Below are positions 10,660 through 22,225 of a stretch of 64,000 bases of DNA, piece by piece. Position numbers and translations under genes: made by a program. This DNA is from Coccinella septempunctata. Its lineage: Eukaryota; Arthropoda; Insecta; Coleoptera; Coccinellidae. The stretch lies in the NCBI RefSeq assembly GCF_907165205.1, contig NC_058191.1:15130501-15194500 (forward strand). The letters are read 5' to 3'. Within the stretch, counting starts at the first letter, position 1; each line of letters begins with the position of its first letter. The notes below the pieces were generated by a model. The model had not been told where the DNA came from. It did not search any database and saw nothing but the letters and a program-made list of their open reading frames with translations.

Positions 10660-12377
10660 ACTACAAAGCATTAATTGACACTGGAGCCACGAAGAGTTTC
10701 GTAAGTCGGAAAGTGGCAAAACAATGTGAAAGCAAGGGAATCACCGGACAACATGTTGAGAATGGTTTCGTGGTGGTTGCAAATGGTCAACCCACGACAA
10801 CACCCAAACTCTACACTACCGTCGTTCACCTGGCTGATTATTCCTTGACCGACTTAAAATTTTTGTTGGTGCCTGATTTACCAGTTGACCTCATTCTAGG
10901 AATGGACGTATTAGGAAGGTTCAATTTTTCCATTAACCTCAGTACCGCGGACTGTTACCTGGAAGGTCGACTGATTGCCAAACCAACACCGAAAATTCAA
11001 GAAGCTGTTGAAGTGCAGGGCCGGAGAAAATCCCTGAATACACCCGTGGACAACCCGTCACCAAAACCGTTACCGTCCGTAGATTCCGTATACCTGGCCG
11101 AAATAGAAACAACCCAGTGCAAATGGTACAAAAAGAAGTTACAGGAGGTGGAAAAAGACCCAACAAATTTTCCTGACTACGCCGTTGAAAATGGAAAACT
11201 GTTATGACATTTCTGGGACTCATCCGACTTCACAGAAGATGGAACCGGCCAACCCTGGAAACTCTGTGTACCATCCGAACAGCGAACAGAAGTACTGCAG
11301 GAAAACCACGACTCCGAATTAGCAGGTCACATGGGAATTGCCAAAACGATTGCACGGATAGCCAGAAATTATTACTGGCCAGGGATGTTTAGAGACATTG
11401 CGAAATACGTGAGGAACTGCACATCGTGCCAAAAGTACAAAGTTTCGCAACAGAAAACCCCTGGTAAGATGCAACCACACCGAATGGCGGATGCGCCGTT
11501 CCAAGAAGTATCCACAGACATTGTAGGACCATTGCCACGGTCAAAGAAGGAAAACTCCTACATCGTGGTAATGCAAGACCGGTTCACAAAGTGGGTAGAG
11601 TGTCGTCCGTTGCGGAAAGCCACCGCCAAAACTGTTTATTCGGCCCTCTACGAACAAGTCATACTGAAATACGGTTGCCCAAAACTAGTAATATCCGACA
11701 ATGGAGTACAATTTGACAGCAGACTATTCAAGAACAGTCTCCGAGAGCTGAACATCGCTAACCGTTTCACACCACCGTATACTCCTCAGTGCAACCCTGT
11801 AGAAAGAGCTAACCGTACCCTAAAGACCATGATAGCACAGTTTTGTGAAGCCGATCAACGAACCTGGGATGAAAAGATAGGAGAGTTAACGTTTGCCATC
11901 AACACCGCTAAACAGGAGTCTACTGGATTTACACCGGCATTTTTAAATTATGGAAGGGAATTAGAAGTCCCAAGGGCGATTTATTCGACAAACCCTCGCA
12001 ATAATGAAATGAACGGAGAATCCAACCGTACAGAAGAAGAAAACAGAGACATGACTTACCGTACTCAACAGATCAAACATCTCCAGGAGGCTTATGAGTT
12101 CGTCCGTACTAAACTGTACCGTGCCTTCCAGCAACAGGCTCACCACTACAATCTTCGACGAAGAGAAATCCGATACCATGTGGGAGATAAAGTTCTACGC
12201 CGGGACCGTCCTTTGTCCTCGGCCGTTGACAGTTTCGCCGCCAAGTTGGCTCCGAAGTTTTCCGGACCGTTTACCGTTGTTAAAGTTGTTTCACCTGTCG
12301 TCTATGACCTGAAAGATACAGAGGGTAGAAAAATCACTAATATACACATTAAAGATTTAAAACCATTTCATGCATAA
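10660..12377 (+). pseudogene. pol: Gypsy-C pol remnant: protease fused to integrase, RT-RNase H deleted
   Basis: The frame opens with the protease catalytic motif LIDTGATKSF and continues to the flap and the GMDVLGRF motif (about 10890-10920). It then runs within about 150 bases into the integrase N-terminal region, and no RT or RNase H motif is present. The integrase has an H-H-C-C finger (HDSELAGH ... CTSCQ), catalytic D (DIVGPLPRS), D (ISDNGVQF) and E (NPVERANRT), and a GPF-type C-terminus (KFSGPFTVVK). One stop (TGA, 11205-11207) interrupts the frame before the finger and looks like a C-to-T change. From 11208 to 12377 the frame is open. The exact deletion joint lies between about 10990 and 11090 and cannot be fixed without a full-length relative. 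Confidence 0.9.
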
Positions 12378-13653
12378 TAATATTATTGTCATGATCCGTT
12401 AACCGTTCTATAGAAATAACCTCTGAAAGGAGGAAACCCGTTATTTTCCCGTTACCGAAAATATATATATATTTTTTTTTCTGTTACCGATTATATTATT
12501 ATTTTCCGTTTACCTGTTTATCTGAATAACTGTAGTTGCTCGATCAACCAGAACCAGTGCATCCAGACAGTCTATCTCCAAGAATCAGCAGATAGAACCA
12601 CCCCGAAAGAAGTTGAACAAGTTCCGCATGTCAACCAGTAGGGAGTTAGCCCTCTGTGCCTGTCTAAGAAACCAAGGCCACCTGCAAGGAGAAATCACGT
12701 ACAACTGAAGCCCGTCACTAACCTACTTATAACCGATTACACCGTAACAATTCCGTTCAAATTCCGTACAGGCACCACCGTTGACCGAAATAGTGTATCT
12801 ACAGATTTTCATCCGTTCAGCATGCAATTATAAATCAAACCTGTTAAAACTGTCCGAAAAATCTGTTACTTATGTAAGGAATACCAATAAAGGATACTGT
12901 TTCACCTTGCAACTGAGTATATCCGTCTATTAATCCAATAGATCTAACCAATTTCTGTCCTGAACCGAATCGAAATTATTGTACCGTCACTTTAACACTG
13001 TTTACCTGAAGAAAACACCGTCTACCTGAAAACAGAATACAGAGAAAAAACCGTTCCAAGAAGAAAAGTTGACCACGAGGAACGATGAAGATTGGAGAGT
13101 TTATTGTTAGAAATTACCCACCTGCAAGTCTCATGCCGGCTCCGAGAGTCCCAACGTCTGTATAGCCAGGTCGGAAGGGGTGAACCGGTCCAGTGCGCCC
13201 CACGTACCGGAGGTTTTCCACCTGTTGCAGCTCCCACGAATCCTGGGTAACCTACAAAACCACGATGGAATTCAAACACCCGCCAAACACAATTAAATTA
13301 GGTACTCACCGGAGGGATGAAGCATGGCACGCTTCCGACCAGCGATGAAGATGAATTTCCACATAGAGAGGGAAGATTTTCCACTATTATACACCATTTA
13401 TCCACGGAACGCTGAACAAAGTTCTTTGACAGGATGGCGGAGACCTGCGCCGAAATGACTGACGCTGACGTTTCTGCGTGCGCGTTGGAACTACCATTCC
13501 AACCATAGAGAAGATAAGTACTTGATTGTAAACTGGTCACGAGTATATCAGTGGCGCGCGCGAAAGTAAGGTCATTATTTCTAGGGGTAGATAGAGTCGT
13601 GAAATTAAACTCACTATTTCATCGTAAGTTAATTTCTTCCGAGATGGAGGGGG
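12378..13653 (+). other. Gypsy-C 3' non-coding region and polypurine tract
   Basis: This is about 1.28 kb between integrase and 3' LTR. I looked for an envelope-like ORF with signal peptide and membrane anchor and found none. Only short minus-strand frames exist (13022-13279, 13298-13540), which I regard as chance. The last bases GAGATGGAGGGGG (13641-13653) form the polypurine tract that would prime plus-strand synthesis. Confidence 0.75.
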
Positions 13654-14928
13654 TGTGATGAACCCCAGTTTTCTGAGGAAAATTGGAGTTCATCTTAGTG
13701 CATTTTTTTTCGTTTTAAATTTCCGTCTTTGAAAATATTTTAATTCTCGAATATTCCGTACGTTCATTCCGACAGGCAGAGTAAATGTAAAAAAACCGCT
13801 TATCTGTATTTCACGTTGTTTTTCTTACATGCCGCTGAAGATTTCGACGTTTTTCATCTGTTGATATGCGATAAACCGGAGCTGACGACGTTTTTCATTC
13901 TTGCCGCATTCTGGAATTTTCAGATTTTTACCGTGAGAGGGGATATGCCTATAAAAGCAAATTTTCCCCCGCGACGGTCACTTTTGAATTTTACTTCAGT
14001 GCTTTCCTTTCGCTTGAGTACATTTCGCTTTCTAACGTGGTTTCTAACTTCTGTTATAAATTCAGTTGATTTTCCGTATTACTTTCGCCGTTGAAGATAA
14101 TCATTTTGTGATATTTGCATCAGTGCTTAGAGTTAATTTTTTTAGTTTTTTTTTCTTTTAAATCCTTTGAGTTTCGAGTGCTTGAAACAAAGGAGGTAGG
14201 TCCCCGTCTGTACCGTTCAGTTTCTTTGTTAGACCTACGCCGTTACTTCTTTAACTTTGACACTGCTGTACTGTATCGTTTCCTGTTGTATTTTATCGTT
14301 CTTTACCCTGTCCGCGTTCCGCGTCATAAGTGTTAAATCCGAAATCTCTTCTTTTCTGTCAATCATGGTGTGCTATAACCCTTGGGGCAGAGAATAAGAG
14401 ATACCGCACGTAGTCAGTGAAATCCCGTAGTTGCGTTAAAAATAGACATTTTCTTCGCTGTCAATCATGGTGTGCTACAACCCTTGGGGCAGCGAATAAA
14501 AGTCTCGAACAGACCCGCCCTTATTGTGTTTCATTCCCGGAGAAATACAACTACACACCGATACCGTATAGCAAGTCCTTAGCATTCGTCAGTTCTGGTT
14601 GGCGCATTTTTTATTGAACCGTTAATTTTTCACTACACCCGGTATAAATTTCATAAAGTGCTCGTGACCGGAGAAGATTTCCCGAATGTATTTTCACTTA
14701 TAGAATCGCTCATATCTCACATATCTCCCTTGTACATATAATTAGTTTCCGAAGGTGTGAATAAACTTTTACATAATTCGATTTTGACTTCTTCGTTGTC
14801 GCTACCGCCCTAGACAACATCGAGCTCTGTCTCCGGCTAGCAGCTACTCTGGTAGGTTTGCTATTCTTCCTATTGAAAAGAATAGCTGGCGCTCGAGATT
14901 AAGGCTTCTCCGAGAAACGCACGTTACA
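13654..14928 (+). repeat. Gypsy-C 3' LTR
   Basis: This 1275-bp copy starts TGTGATGAACC after a polypurine tract and ends ACGTTACA, followed by the target duplication ATCC (14929-14932). It has five mismatches to the 5' LTR by eye, supporting a recent insertion. Confidence 0.95.
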
Positions 14929-17117
14929 ATCCTCTTGGATTTGTCGCCCCTACTATTTTCTTATTCAAGCATTTGATACAGGAATTGTGGATTTCTAAGC
15001 TTGGTTGGGATGAGACTCCAACTGATGATATCGTTCGCACGTGGCAACAGTACAAATTAGAATTACCATTGTTGTCTGAACTAAGAATTGAACGTCGAAT
15101 CGTTCCCCCTGACGCTTTCTATGAAATTCACGGTTTCTGTGATGCCAGTGAAAAAGGATACGCGTGTGTAGTCTATTTGCGAGCGTTAGGCGGTGACAGA
15201 ATTACTACGCATTTTGTGTGCGCAAAGTCTAAGATTGCTCCCTTGAAGAAAATCACGATACCTCGCCTCGAATTATGTGCTGCTGCCTTTTTAACTAAAC
15301 TTATGCGCTTTGTTGTTGACGTTTTTAGTGATGTCATATCGATAAAGAAGGTAGTTTCTTGGTCTGATTCACAAATTGTTCTCCATTGGCTCAAAGGCAC
15401 GCCCAATCGTTGGAAGACATTCGTTGCAAACCGCGTTTCATACATTCAATCTCATATACCGCAAACTTCCTGGGTTTACATTAATTCAGAAAATAACCCT
15501 GCTGACCTGGCATCTCGAGGTCTCTTACCATCTAAACTTTTGTCTGCTAACATTTGGTTCACGGGTCCCTCATTGTTAAGAGAACGTGAAATATCGATAT
15601 TCATTCCGCATTCATCCTTCTCATATCCAGTAGAAGAACAACGAACATTGAACCTTTTAACTCTTCTGTCAGATGATGATCATGTTCTGCAAACCTTAAT
15701 AAATCGGTTTTCATCCTTTGACACGTTACTAAGAGTCACTGCTTATTTGTTAAGATTCATATCGAATGTTAAAGATCGTCAACGTACAACTTATGCTCAC
15801 CTCACCAATTCTGAACTGTACACCGCTCTGCTAATGTTAGTTAAATATGTTCAGCAGAAACATTTCTTTCGTGAATTTGAGAGTAAAAAATTTTCGTTGC
15901 CGCTTCGAAAATTGTACGCCTTCCTTGATTCAGAAAGAATTTTAAGAGTAGGAGGTCGAATTGAGAACGCTCAGTTGAGACACGACGCTAAGTTTCCGAT
16001 CCTACTGCCTCGCCAAAGTCGATTCACTACGCTGACTATAGAACATTATCACAAAAAATATTTGCATGCTGGACCACGAACAACCCAATATTTGATTTCT
16101 CAGAGATTTTGGATTCTTTCAAGTAAACGTGCAATCAATTCTGTGATTTCGAAGTGTGTCTATTGTTGGAAGATTCGACCGAAGTCATTTCAACCTCCAA
16201 TGGCTCCGCTGCCAGAAACGCGAATCACTCAAGCCAAAGCTTTCCTCCATTCCGCTGTTGACTTCGGAGGTCCATTTTTAATCACTTTGTCACGTCATCG
16301 CGGAGTCAAATCGTGCAAAGCATACATTTGTGTCTTCGTTTGTCTTGCCACAAAAGCCGTTCATGTAGAATTAGCAAGCGATCTTTCTGCAGAAATTTTT
16401 TTGGCTGCTTTGCAGCGATTTGTCGCCAGAAGAGGTCGGGTTTCGACAATATTTTGCGATAACGCGACGAATTTTGTGGGAGCAAGCAAGCAGCTTAAAT
16501 TGATAAAAGACGCTGCTGAACAAGAACGAATCAAATTCGTTTTCTCTCCACCTTCTGGTCCTCACTTCAATGGACTGGCAGAAGCAGGAATTAAGTCAGT
16601 AAAGCTTCATTTAACTAAAGTTATAGGTGATCAAATTTTATCCTATGAAGAGTTCAACACTATATTGACGCTTATAGAATCAAGTTTAAATTCACGCCCG
16701 TTAACTCCGCTTTCCTCAGATGTCGATTCTATTGATGCGTTGACACCGGGTCATTTTCTTACCCTGGAGCCACCTTCTGTTGTTCCTACTCCCGATTTTA
16801 GTAGTTGCTCAATGAATCGGTTGTCACGATGGCAATTACTACAGCGCATACACCAAGATTTTTGGCGCCGATGTCGACGCGAATATCTCCATACCCTACA
16901 GCAGCGAAGCAAGTGGCTAGACTTCACTTCTCCGCCTCGCCTCGGTTCTCTTGTGTTGATCAAGGAAGATAATCTACCTCCTGGGAAGTGGAGCCTAGCT
17001 CGAATCGTAGCATTGCATCCTGGCGATGACAATGTCACTAGGGTCGCCACAGTGAAAACGATTTCAGGTTTTCTGACACGACCACTAGTGAAACTCTGCC
17101 CGCTCCCTGTTGAGTGA
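14929..17117 (+). pseudogene. pol: BEL-1 pol, RNase H-integrase part
   Basis: This resumes BEL-1 pol after Gypsy-C at the PLGF half of the split YDPLGF motif. It is open to the stop at 17115-17117. RNase H shows D (FCDASEKGYA), E (PRLELCAA) and D (SWSDSQIVLHWL). The integrase has an H-H-C-C finger (HAGPRTTQY ... CVYCW), catalytic D (SAVDFGGPF), D (FCDNATNFVG) and E (NGLAEAGIKS). The C-terminal DUF5641-like region includes RLSRWQLLQRIHQDFW. The integrase inserts the DNA copy, giving the observed 5-bp duplication. All catalytic residues look intact, so inactivity comes from the frameshift and the insertion upstream. Confidence 0.92.
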
Positions 17118-17346
17118 TAATCTGATTTTTTTTGCTATTCCATTAAATTTTATATTAATTTAACATTGGGGATTTTCGTGCACAAGCAACAATTGCTAAT
17201 ATCTTTTTTTTCTCTCATTTTGCTATTTGGGTATTTATTTATAGTTATTTGGTATAAATTGCTCAGCAAACGAATGCCACCCATTCGTTCATTATATTTA
17301 ATTTTTTTTATACTTAAAATGTTGCAAACATTTTCCCGGGGCAGGA
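17118..17346 (+). other. BEL-1 3' untranslated region and polypurine tract
   Basis: AT-rich sequence of 229 bases between the pol stop and the 3' LTR. It ends in CCCGGGGCAGGA (17335-17346), which serves as the polypurine tract region. No gene is seen. Confidence 0.7.
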
Positions 17347-17714
17347 TGTTTGGGAAACTAACGTTAATTTTTAATAATAAAAGTTTTTCGCGCCACATGG
17401 TATCAGGGGTCTCCCTTCCTCGATCCAAGACGGGTAACACATGCATGAGATGAACAGAAGACGCAGCAGTGTAAACATCGCTCGCTAAAAAACCTGCCAA
17501 AAATCGCTCTATTTTTCGCTTCTAACACGCTAGTGAAGATAAATATTCCGCAAAGTGCCGTGCACGTACCATTGTTCAGGAAGACAAAAAGGATTAACAC
17601 CGTTGAACAGCAGACAGGTAAGATTCCTGATGCCAGATCGTTCGTTTGCCATTTTTTCTAACTAAAATACAATACAGTCCACATTTCTCTCTTATAAACT
17701 GAGTTTCCCCAACA
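17347..17714 (+). repeat. BEL-1 3' LTR
   Basis: This 368-bp LTR runs from TGTTTGGGAAAC to GTTTCCCCAACA and is followed directly by CCCGG (17715-17719), the right target duplication. It differs from 747-1114 at three positions by eye. Confidence 0.95.
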
Positions 17715-18567
17715 CCCGGTGTATCAAAAAAAAAACTTTAAGTCCCGGCACACCAGAAGCAATCTAAGTCTCGATGTATCACACTAAAAATTTCACAAGT
17801 CCAACGTTACTCGAAAAAAATGTTAATCAGTCCCACTAAAGTCCGAAAATATTCGAGAAATGCCGCACACACTCGCAAGTTGTTTCGTATAGTCTGGAAA
17901 ATGTCCCGAAATTCGAACCGCACCAGAACGCCCAGGTTAATTTCCTAACAGTTTTTCAAGTTCAATATCCAGAAAATAAATCACAATAATCGGATTTCAG
18001 TTTTCAGAAAATTCAGAGATAATTGGTAAGTTTCAACAGTACAAGTCAAAAGAAAATATAAAGCAGGTAGACAAGTTATCAACAGGGTAATAGGTGATTC
18101 ACTATTAAACTGATTGGTAAATCAAACCTATTAAATTTTACCAATTGTGACAATAAATTTTCAATGTTCGGAAATTCACTCACCTTCAATACGAAATTAA
18201 AACAGTTCAATTCAATAAATCGAAAATAATAAGAAATCGGAAATAATTTTCACTGCTATAACGGCGTAATAACAGTTCAGTTTTCAACAACTCAATAAAA
18301 GTAATCAGCAAAAAGGAATAATCACACATTATTTCCAATGGGTTTCAACAATAGGAAAATTTCCAAAATATATTCCAATTCAATTCACAGTATAACAGTT
18401 CAATACAGAGTGGCAGGGAATAAAACAAAGATCAAGTTTATTTTTCACAGTTTTCCGTTCAAGAAATAGTTACTCACTGTTCTGAGGTTTTACTCACTGT
18501 TTCGGGAATTCACTCACTGTCCGGTTAATGTTTCTCACCTCTGTTGTTTCCTAGTAGATTCTGAACG
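17715..18567 (-). mobile_element. Gypsy-B leader, PBS-proximal part
   Basis: This is the reverse complement of the Gypsy-C leader (about 5832-6680), clearly homologous with scattered substitutions and small indels. It continues the sequence broken at 746. Together with 569-746 it reconstitutes a leader of about 1 kb. No coding region is visible. Confidence 0.88.
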
Positions 18568-18585
18568 GTCCCTGCTCGGGCGCCA
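18568..18585 (-). promoter_or_regulatory. Gypsy-B primer-binding site, tRNA-Lys type
   Basis: On the minus strand this is the same 18-base PBS as in Gypsy-C (5814-5831), lying five bases inside the Gypsy-B LTR end at 18591. It fixes the orientation of Gypsy-B as minus. Confidence 0.85.
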
Positions 18586-18590
18586 TTTTT

Positions 18591-19141
18591 TGTAACGTGG
18601 TCACCTCGGAGAAAACTTATCTCGAGCGCCAGCTATTCTTTTCACTAGGAAGAATAGCAAACCTACCAGAGTAGCTGCTAGTCGGAGACAGAGTTCGCTG
18701 TTATCTAGGGTGGTAGCGATAACGAAGTAGTCAAAATCGAATTATGTAAAAGTTTATTCACACCTTCGGAAACTGATTATATGTACAAGGGAGATATGTG
18801 TAGGTATGAACTATGAGCGAATCTATAAGCGAACATACATTCGGGAAATTCTATCCGGTCACGAGCACTTTATAAAGTTTATGCCGGGTGCAGTGAAAAA
18901 TCAAAGGTTTAATGAAATGCGCCAACCAGAACTGACGGAATGAATACTAAGGACTTGCTATACGGTATCAGGATGTAATTGTATTTCTCTAGAAACGATA
19001 CACATGTAAACTCAGAAAATACGGAGCATAAACTAACTGAAGTAAAAGAACCGAATCAAAAGCAGAAGTCACCACGTTAAAGACTGAAGTCAAAGAGCAA
19101 AAGCTGAATTTTTTTTTTCATTTTTGTATAGAAAAAAAAAA
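18591..19141 (-). repeat. Gypsy-B 5' LTR, truncated
   Basis: On the minus strand the LTR ends CCACGTTACA at 18591, like Gypsy-C. About 500 bases are recognisable against the distal part of the Gypsy-C LTR, with more divergence than in the leader. The beginning of the LTR (TGTGATG...) is absent. The copy stops at about 19141 in an A-rich stretch, where the BEL-2 LTR appears to begin. Confidence 0.7.
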
Positions 19142-20115
19142 TGTTTCTCACAAAGAGGGAAGGTATAGTATGTATCAGTATAAACAACCTGTATATTTTC
19201 ATACGTGAGACGGCAAGGCCTGTGAAACCTTACATCATTATTAGAAACGTGCCTCAGATAGATAGAACTGATCTTGAGATAACACGTAATTTGTATCTGT
19301 ATGTTTGTAACCATTGTTATTCATATTTATCAATTCATGATGTATTATATACACAACACGTAAACAATGTATAAATAATATATAGCATTTGGCTAAGGGA
19401 TTCCATTCAGTGTGTGTATTCATTCATTATTGAATTACATCATACAATTGTCGATTCGATCTGAATCTGAGTTATAGTCTGTGCTCCGTTCAACATGTCT
19501 TAAGAAATAAACACCCTTTGATGAGTCTGCCGAATATTATTCGTCATCCCTCCTGTAAGCCCTAGATGCTCACAGTAGTTATATTCGGCAGAAACCTGAT
19601 TTTCTACCTTGATTATACCTGTTTTCAATAACTAAAAACTCACGTTCCCATTATATTTTTTTCTAGCTGACCCGGCAAACCTAGTTTTGCCATTTAAATT
19701 ATTTCTAGGGTAGATAATAATAACTAACTCATCGTGATTGTGTGACAATGTGGCATATGAGTAAAAGAGACGTGGTGTGGATGATATTCCATGAACAAAA
19801 ATCTGTCGAAAACCTATAAGTACTCTATGATTTCTCGATTGGTCGTAAGAAAAAGGAATGCCTTTTTTTCTGTTCTGTACAATTGTTTTTGGGAATATTT
19901 TGTTATATAAACCTTGCCCTTACAATAATAAATACAACAAAAAAGAATTGTCCAATTTGGACAATAAAGTATTTTGAAGTAAACCATAGATCCTCTTTCA
20001 TTAATATAGATCATTCTTGTCAGAAACAACAACTGTCAACTCTAATGTTTTTCATAAATATCATGATCATATTCAAACAATTACAACAATCAAAATTAAA
20101 TAATAATCAGCAACA
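19142..20115 (-). repeat. Probable BEL-2 3' LTR
   Basis: On the minus strand a polypurine tract (AGGGGGAG, 20116-20123) is followed by TGTTGCTGATT from 20115, an LTR-like start. A matching end GAGAAACA at 19142 would give a 974-bp LTR. It lies just downstream of the BEL-2 C-terminal coding region, as expected. It contains TATA-like stretches and a long hairpin (19527-19591). The 5' partner LTR is not in the window, so the boundaries are not confirmed. Confidence 0.5.
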
Positions 20116-20156
20116 CTCCCCCTAGTAATGGAACCCTTTCCATTATCTTTCTATTC

Positions 20157-21690
20157 TTAGTTTCTTTCCTGAACATCTAAAATACACAATTTCACTACGG
20201 ATCGACGGAACACTCCAGCTTGTGTTTTGACATCAACCATTCTTAATTGACCATCTGATCCGGGATATACGGCCATAATTCTTCCTTTGGGCAAATGATT
20301 TCTTGGAAGGTCACCATCGACAAGAACGGCGACATCACCAACTTTCACCGTACGAGGATCTTTCTGGAACCATTTGGTTCTTCTGGTGAGGGTAGGTGAG
20401 TATTCTCTTATCCACCTTCGCCAGAAACAATCGGCTAAAAACTGAGAGATCCTCCATTGCTTGCGGGAAACTAGTTTTTTTCAGAAAAGTTGCGGAAAAG
20501 GCAGACGGAACTAGAGGTACCTATCAGGAAGTGATTTGGTGTCAGAGCCCCATCATCTTCAGGGTCGATAGATACGTGCACGAGTGGTCGTGAATTGACA
20601 ATATGTTCAGCTTCCACCATCAGGGTCCATAAGACCTCCTCTTTTGGAACTTGTTCTTTTAAAACGGCTCTTAATGTCGTCTTCACAGACCGTACCAACC
20701 GTTCCCTACTTCCAACCACATGTGGTGTGCCTGGAGGAATAGAATGCCATTCAATTCCTCTGGACGTCATCTCTGTTATCATGGACTCCTTCTGCATGTC
20801 CTTTATTGGCTGTTTCAATTCATTGTCAGCCCCGTGAAAGTTCGTTCCATTGTCAGGTAGAAGAGGGCATCCTCTTCTACCAATGAGACGTCTTATTTCC
20901 ATAATTGTAGAGTCTGAACTGAGCGATGAAGCAATCTCCAGATGTACTGCTCTTGTATTCAAGCATGTGAACAAAACTCCCCATCTTTTTTCTCTTCTTC
21001 GTCCTATGGACACGTTCATAGGACCGAAATAATCCATACCAGTATTTGTGAATGGTCTTACAAAGCTGTTCAATCTGCAAGCCGGTAACGGAGCCATCTC
21101 AGGTGCAAGTGGTTTTTCTCTCAAGTTCTTGCAGTACTGACAGGAATTCCAAGTACTTTTAACTGCTTGTCTTATACTCAATATCCAATATTTCTGGCGT
21201 ACCTCATTTACTACATATTCCTGTCCCTGATGTCGTGCTTCTTGATGGTAGAAATTCAATAATAACTTCGTGAAGCGATTCTTGGGATCGAGTATTATCG
21301 GAGTCTTCACATCCTTTCCTACATCAGTTGAATTTCTTAATCTTCCTTTCATCCTCAAAATCCCTTCATCATCCAGGAATGGTGATAATTTATATATTCT
21401 GCTCGACTTTTTTATGGAAGATTCTATTCTTAGTTGACTCACTTTTTCTTTAAAATTTTGTCTTGTGATTTTCTTATCCAAAGTTTTTCTGCTTCTTCTA
21501 TTTCTTTCGGTGAAAGATTCCCTAATAAGTCCGTATTAGAATATGTCTTTTTGCAAAATCTTATGAATCTCATCAACCATGAAGTGGCTCTCAACAACTT
21601 CCGAATCGACGAAAATCTTTCGATATCAGGTAAAGATTCATAAATATCCAGAGGGTTAACACGTATGTGAAAGTGGTTCCTCAATTTGCA
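20157..21690 (-). pseudogene. BEL-2 pol: integrase and C-terminal region
   Basis: This minus-strand BEL/Pao integrase is broken into several frames. From 21684 downward it gives FSSIRKLLRATSWLMRFIR, then the finger HQGQEYVV ... CQYC, catalytic D (TGMDYFGPM), D (LPDNGTNFHG) and E (RERLVRSVK). It ends with a DUF5641-type tail (20157-20348, MKVGDVAVLVDG, RRSVVKLCILD). The deletions and frameshifts include several lost residues before LPDN. The upstream half of the same polyprotein (RNase H, RT, protease) lies at 35278-37429 in the same orientation, so the two were separated by a 13.6-kb insertion block. Confidence 0.85.
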
Positions 21691-22225
21691 AGATTATTCA
21701 GTGCGAATATTTGTGTTTTCTCTGTCAGTTTGCTTCTGTGCTATTATTGTGCTTTCAAGGTAGGAAATTTTCACTTGGAAAGCCCCATTACTGTGGTTTC
21801 AGTTTTGTATTTGGTTTTTTATTTGTTTTGGAATTCCATCTCTGTTGATACTAGTGCGCACATCAGTTGCATCGATCACCCCCACCATTCCCACCTGTGC
21901 GTTGAACGTTGACCACCGTTGAGTTCATCTCGCTTCTCTGTTCTCTCAGTAATTCATATGATTCTGAGTGGGACGTGCGGCGTTTAATTAGGGGATACTT
22001 TCCGTGTTGCTACGTAATTTTTACGCTTCTAATCGCTGAACTGCAGATTACCTCCCTTCTCCGTTTCTTGTTCCTTACCTTTGTTGCTTACCTTTTTCTT
22101 CCGTGGCCCACCCTGTCTGTGTTGAAGCCTCTCTTATCGGCCCAAGAGAGTGAAATTCTTTGATCCCCTATTCCCCTCCTGCAAAAAACATCTGCTGTGT
22201 ACACTTTATACTTTGGGCAGTTAAA

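Larger units (their letters stand above)
4536..14928 (+). mobile_element. Gypsy-C, Ty3/gypsy-type LTR element inserted in BEL-1 pol; RT and RNase H missing
   Basis: It has 1275-bp LTRs (4536-5810, 13654-14928) that I find to differ at five positions, a tRNA-Lys-type PBS, a long leader, an intact gag, and a pol reduced to protease plus integrase. The four-base target duplication ATC(T/C) flanks it, and it splits a conserved BEL motif, so it is younger than BEL-1. A solo LTR (8819-10659) later entered its protease. No env-like ORF lies between the integrase and the 3' LTR. Protease-then-integrase with a GPF-type C-terminus and the PBS type support Metaviridae-type ancestry. Without RT it cannot retrotranspose on its own. 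Confidence 0.95.
747..17714 (+). mobile_element. BEL-1, BEL/Pao LTR retrotransposon interrupted by Gypsy-C
   Basis: The element has two 368-bp LTRs (747-1114 and 17347-17714) that start TGTTTGGGAAAC and end GTTTCCCCAACA. It is flanked by perfect CCCGG duplications (742-746, 17715-17719). Its coding order is gag (DUF1759-type), zinc knuckles, aspartic protease, RT, RNase H, integrase and a C-terminal DUF5641-type region, which is diagnostic of BEL/Pao. I count three mismatches between the LTRs, so the insertion is fairly recent. Removing Gypsy-C (4536-14928) leaves an element of about 6.6 kb, normal for the family. It is inactive: Gypsy-C splits the pol, and a frameshift lies near 4260. Confidence 0.95.

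Noticed and set aside
12378..13653. Possible envelope gene of Gypsy-C
   Set aside because: No plus-strand ORF with signal peptide, furin-like site or membrane anchor; only chance minus-strand frames.
19515..19600. Second hammerhead candidate (GATGAG, stem, GAAAC)
   Set aside because: The core reads UUGAUGA instead of CUGAUGA, three unpaired bases precede stem II, and no stem I partner is present.
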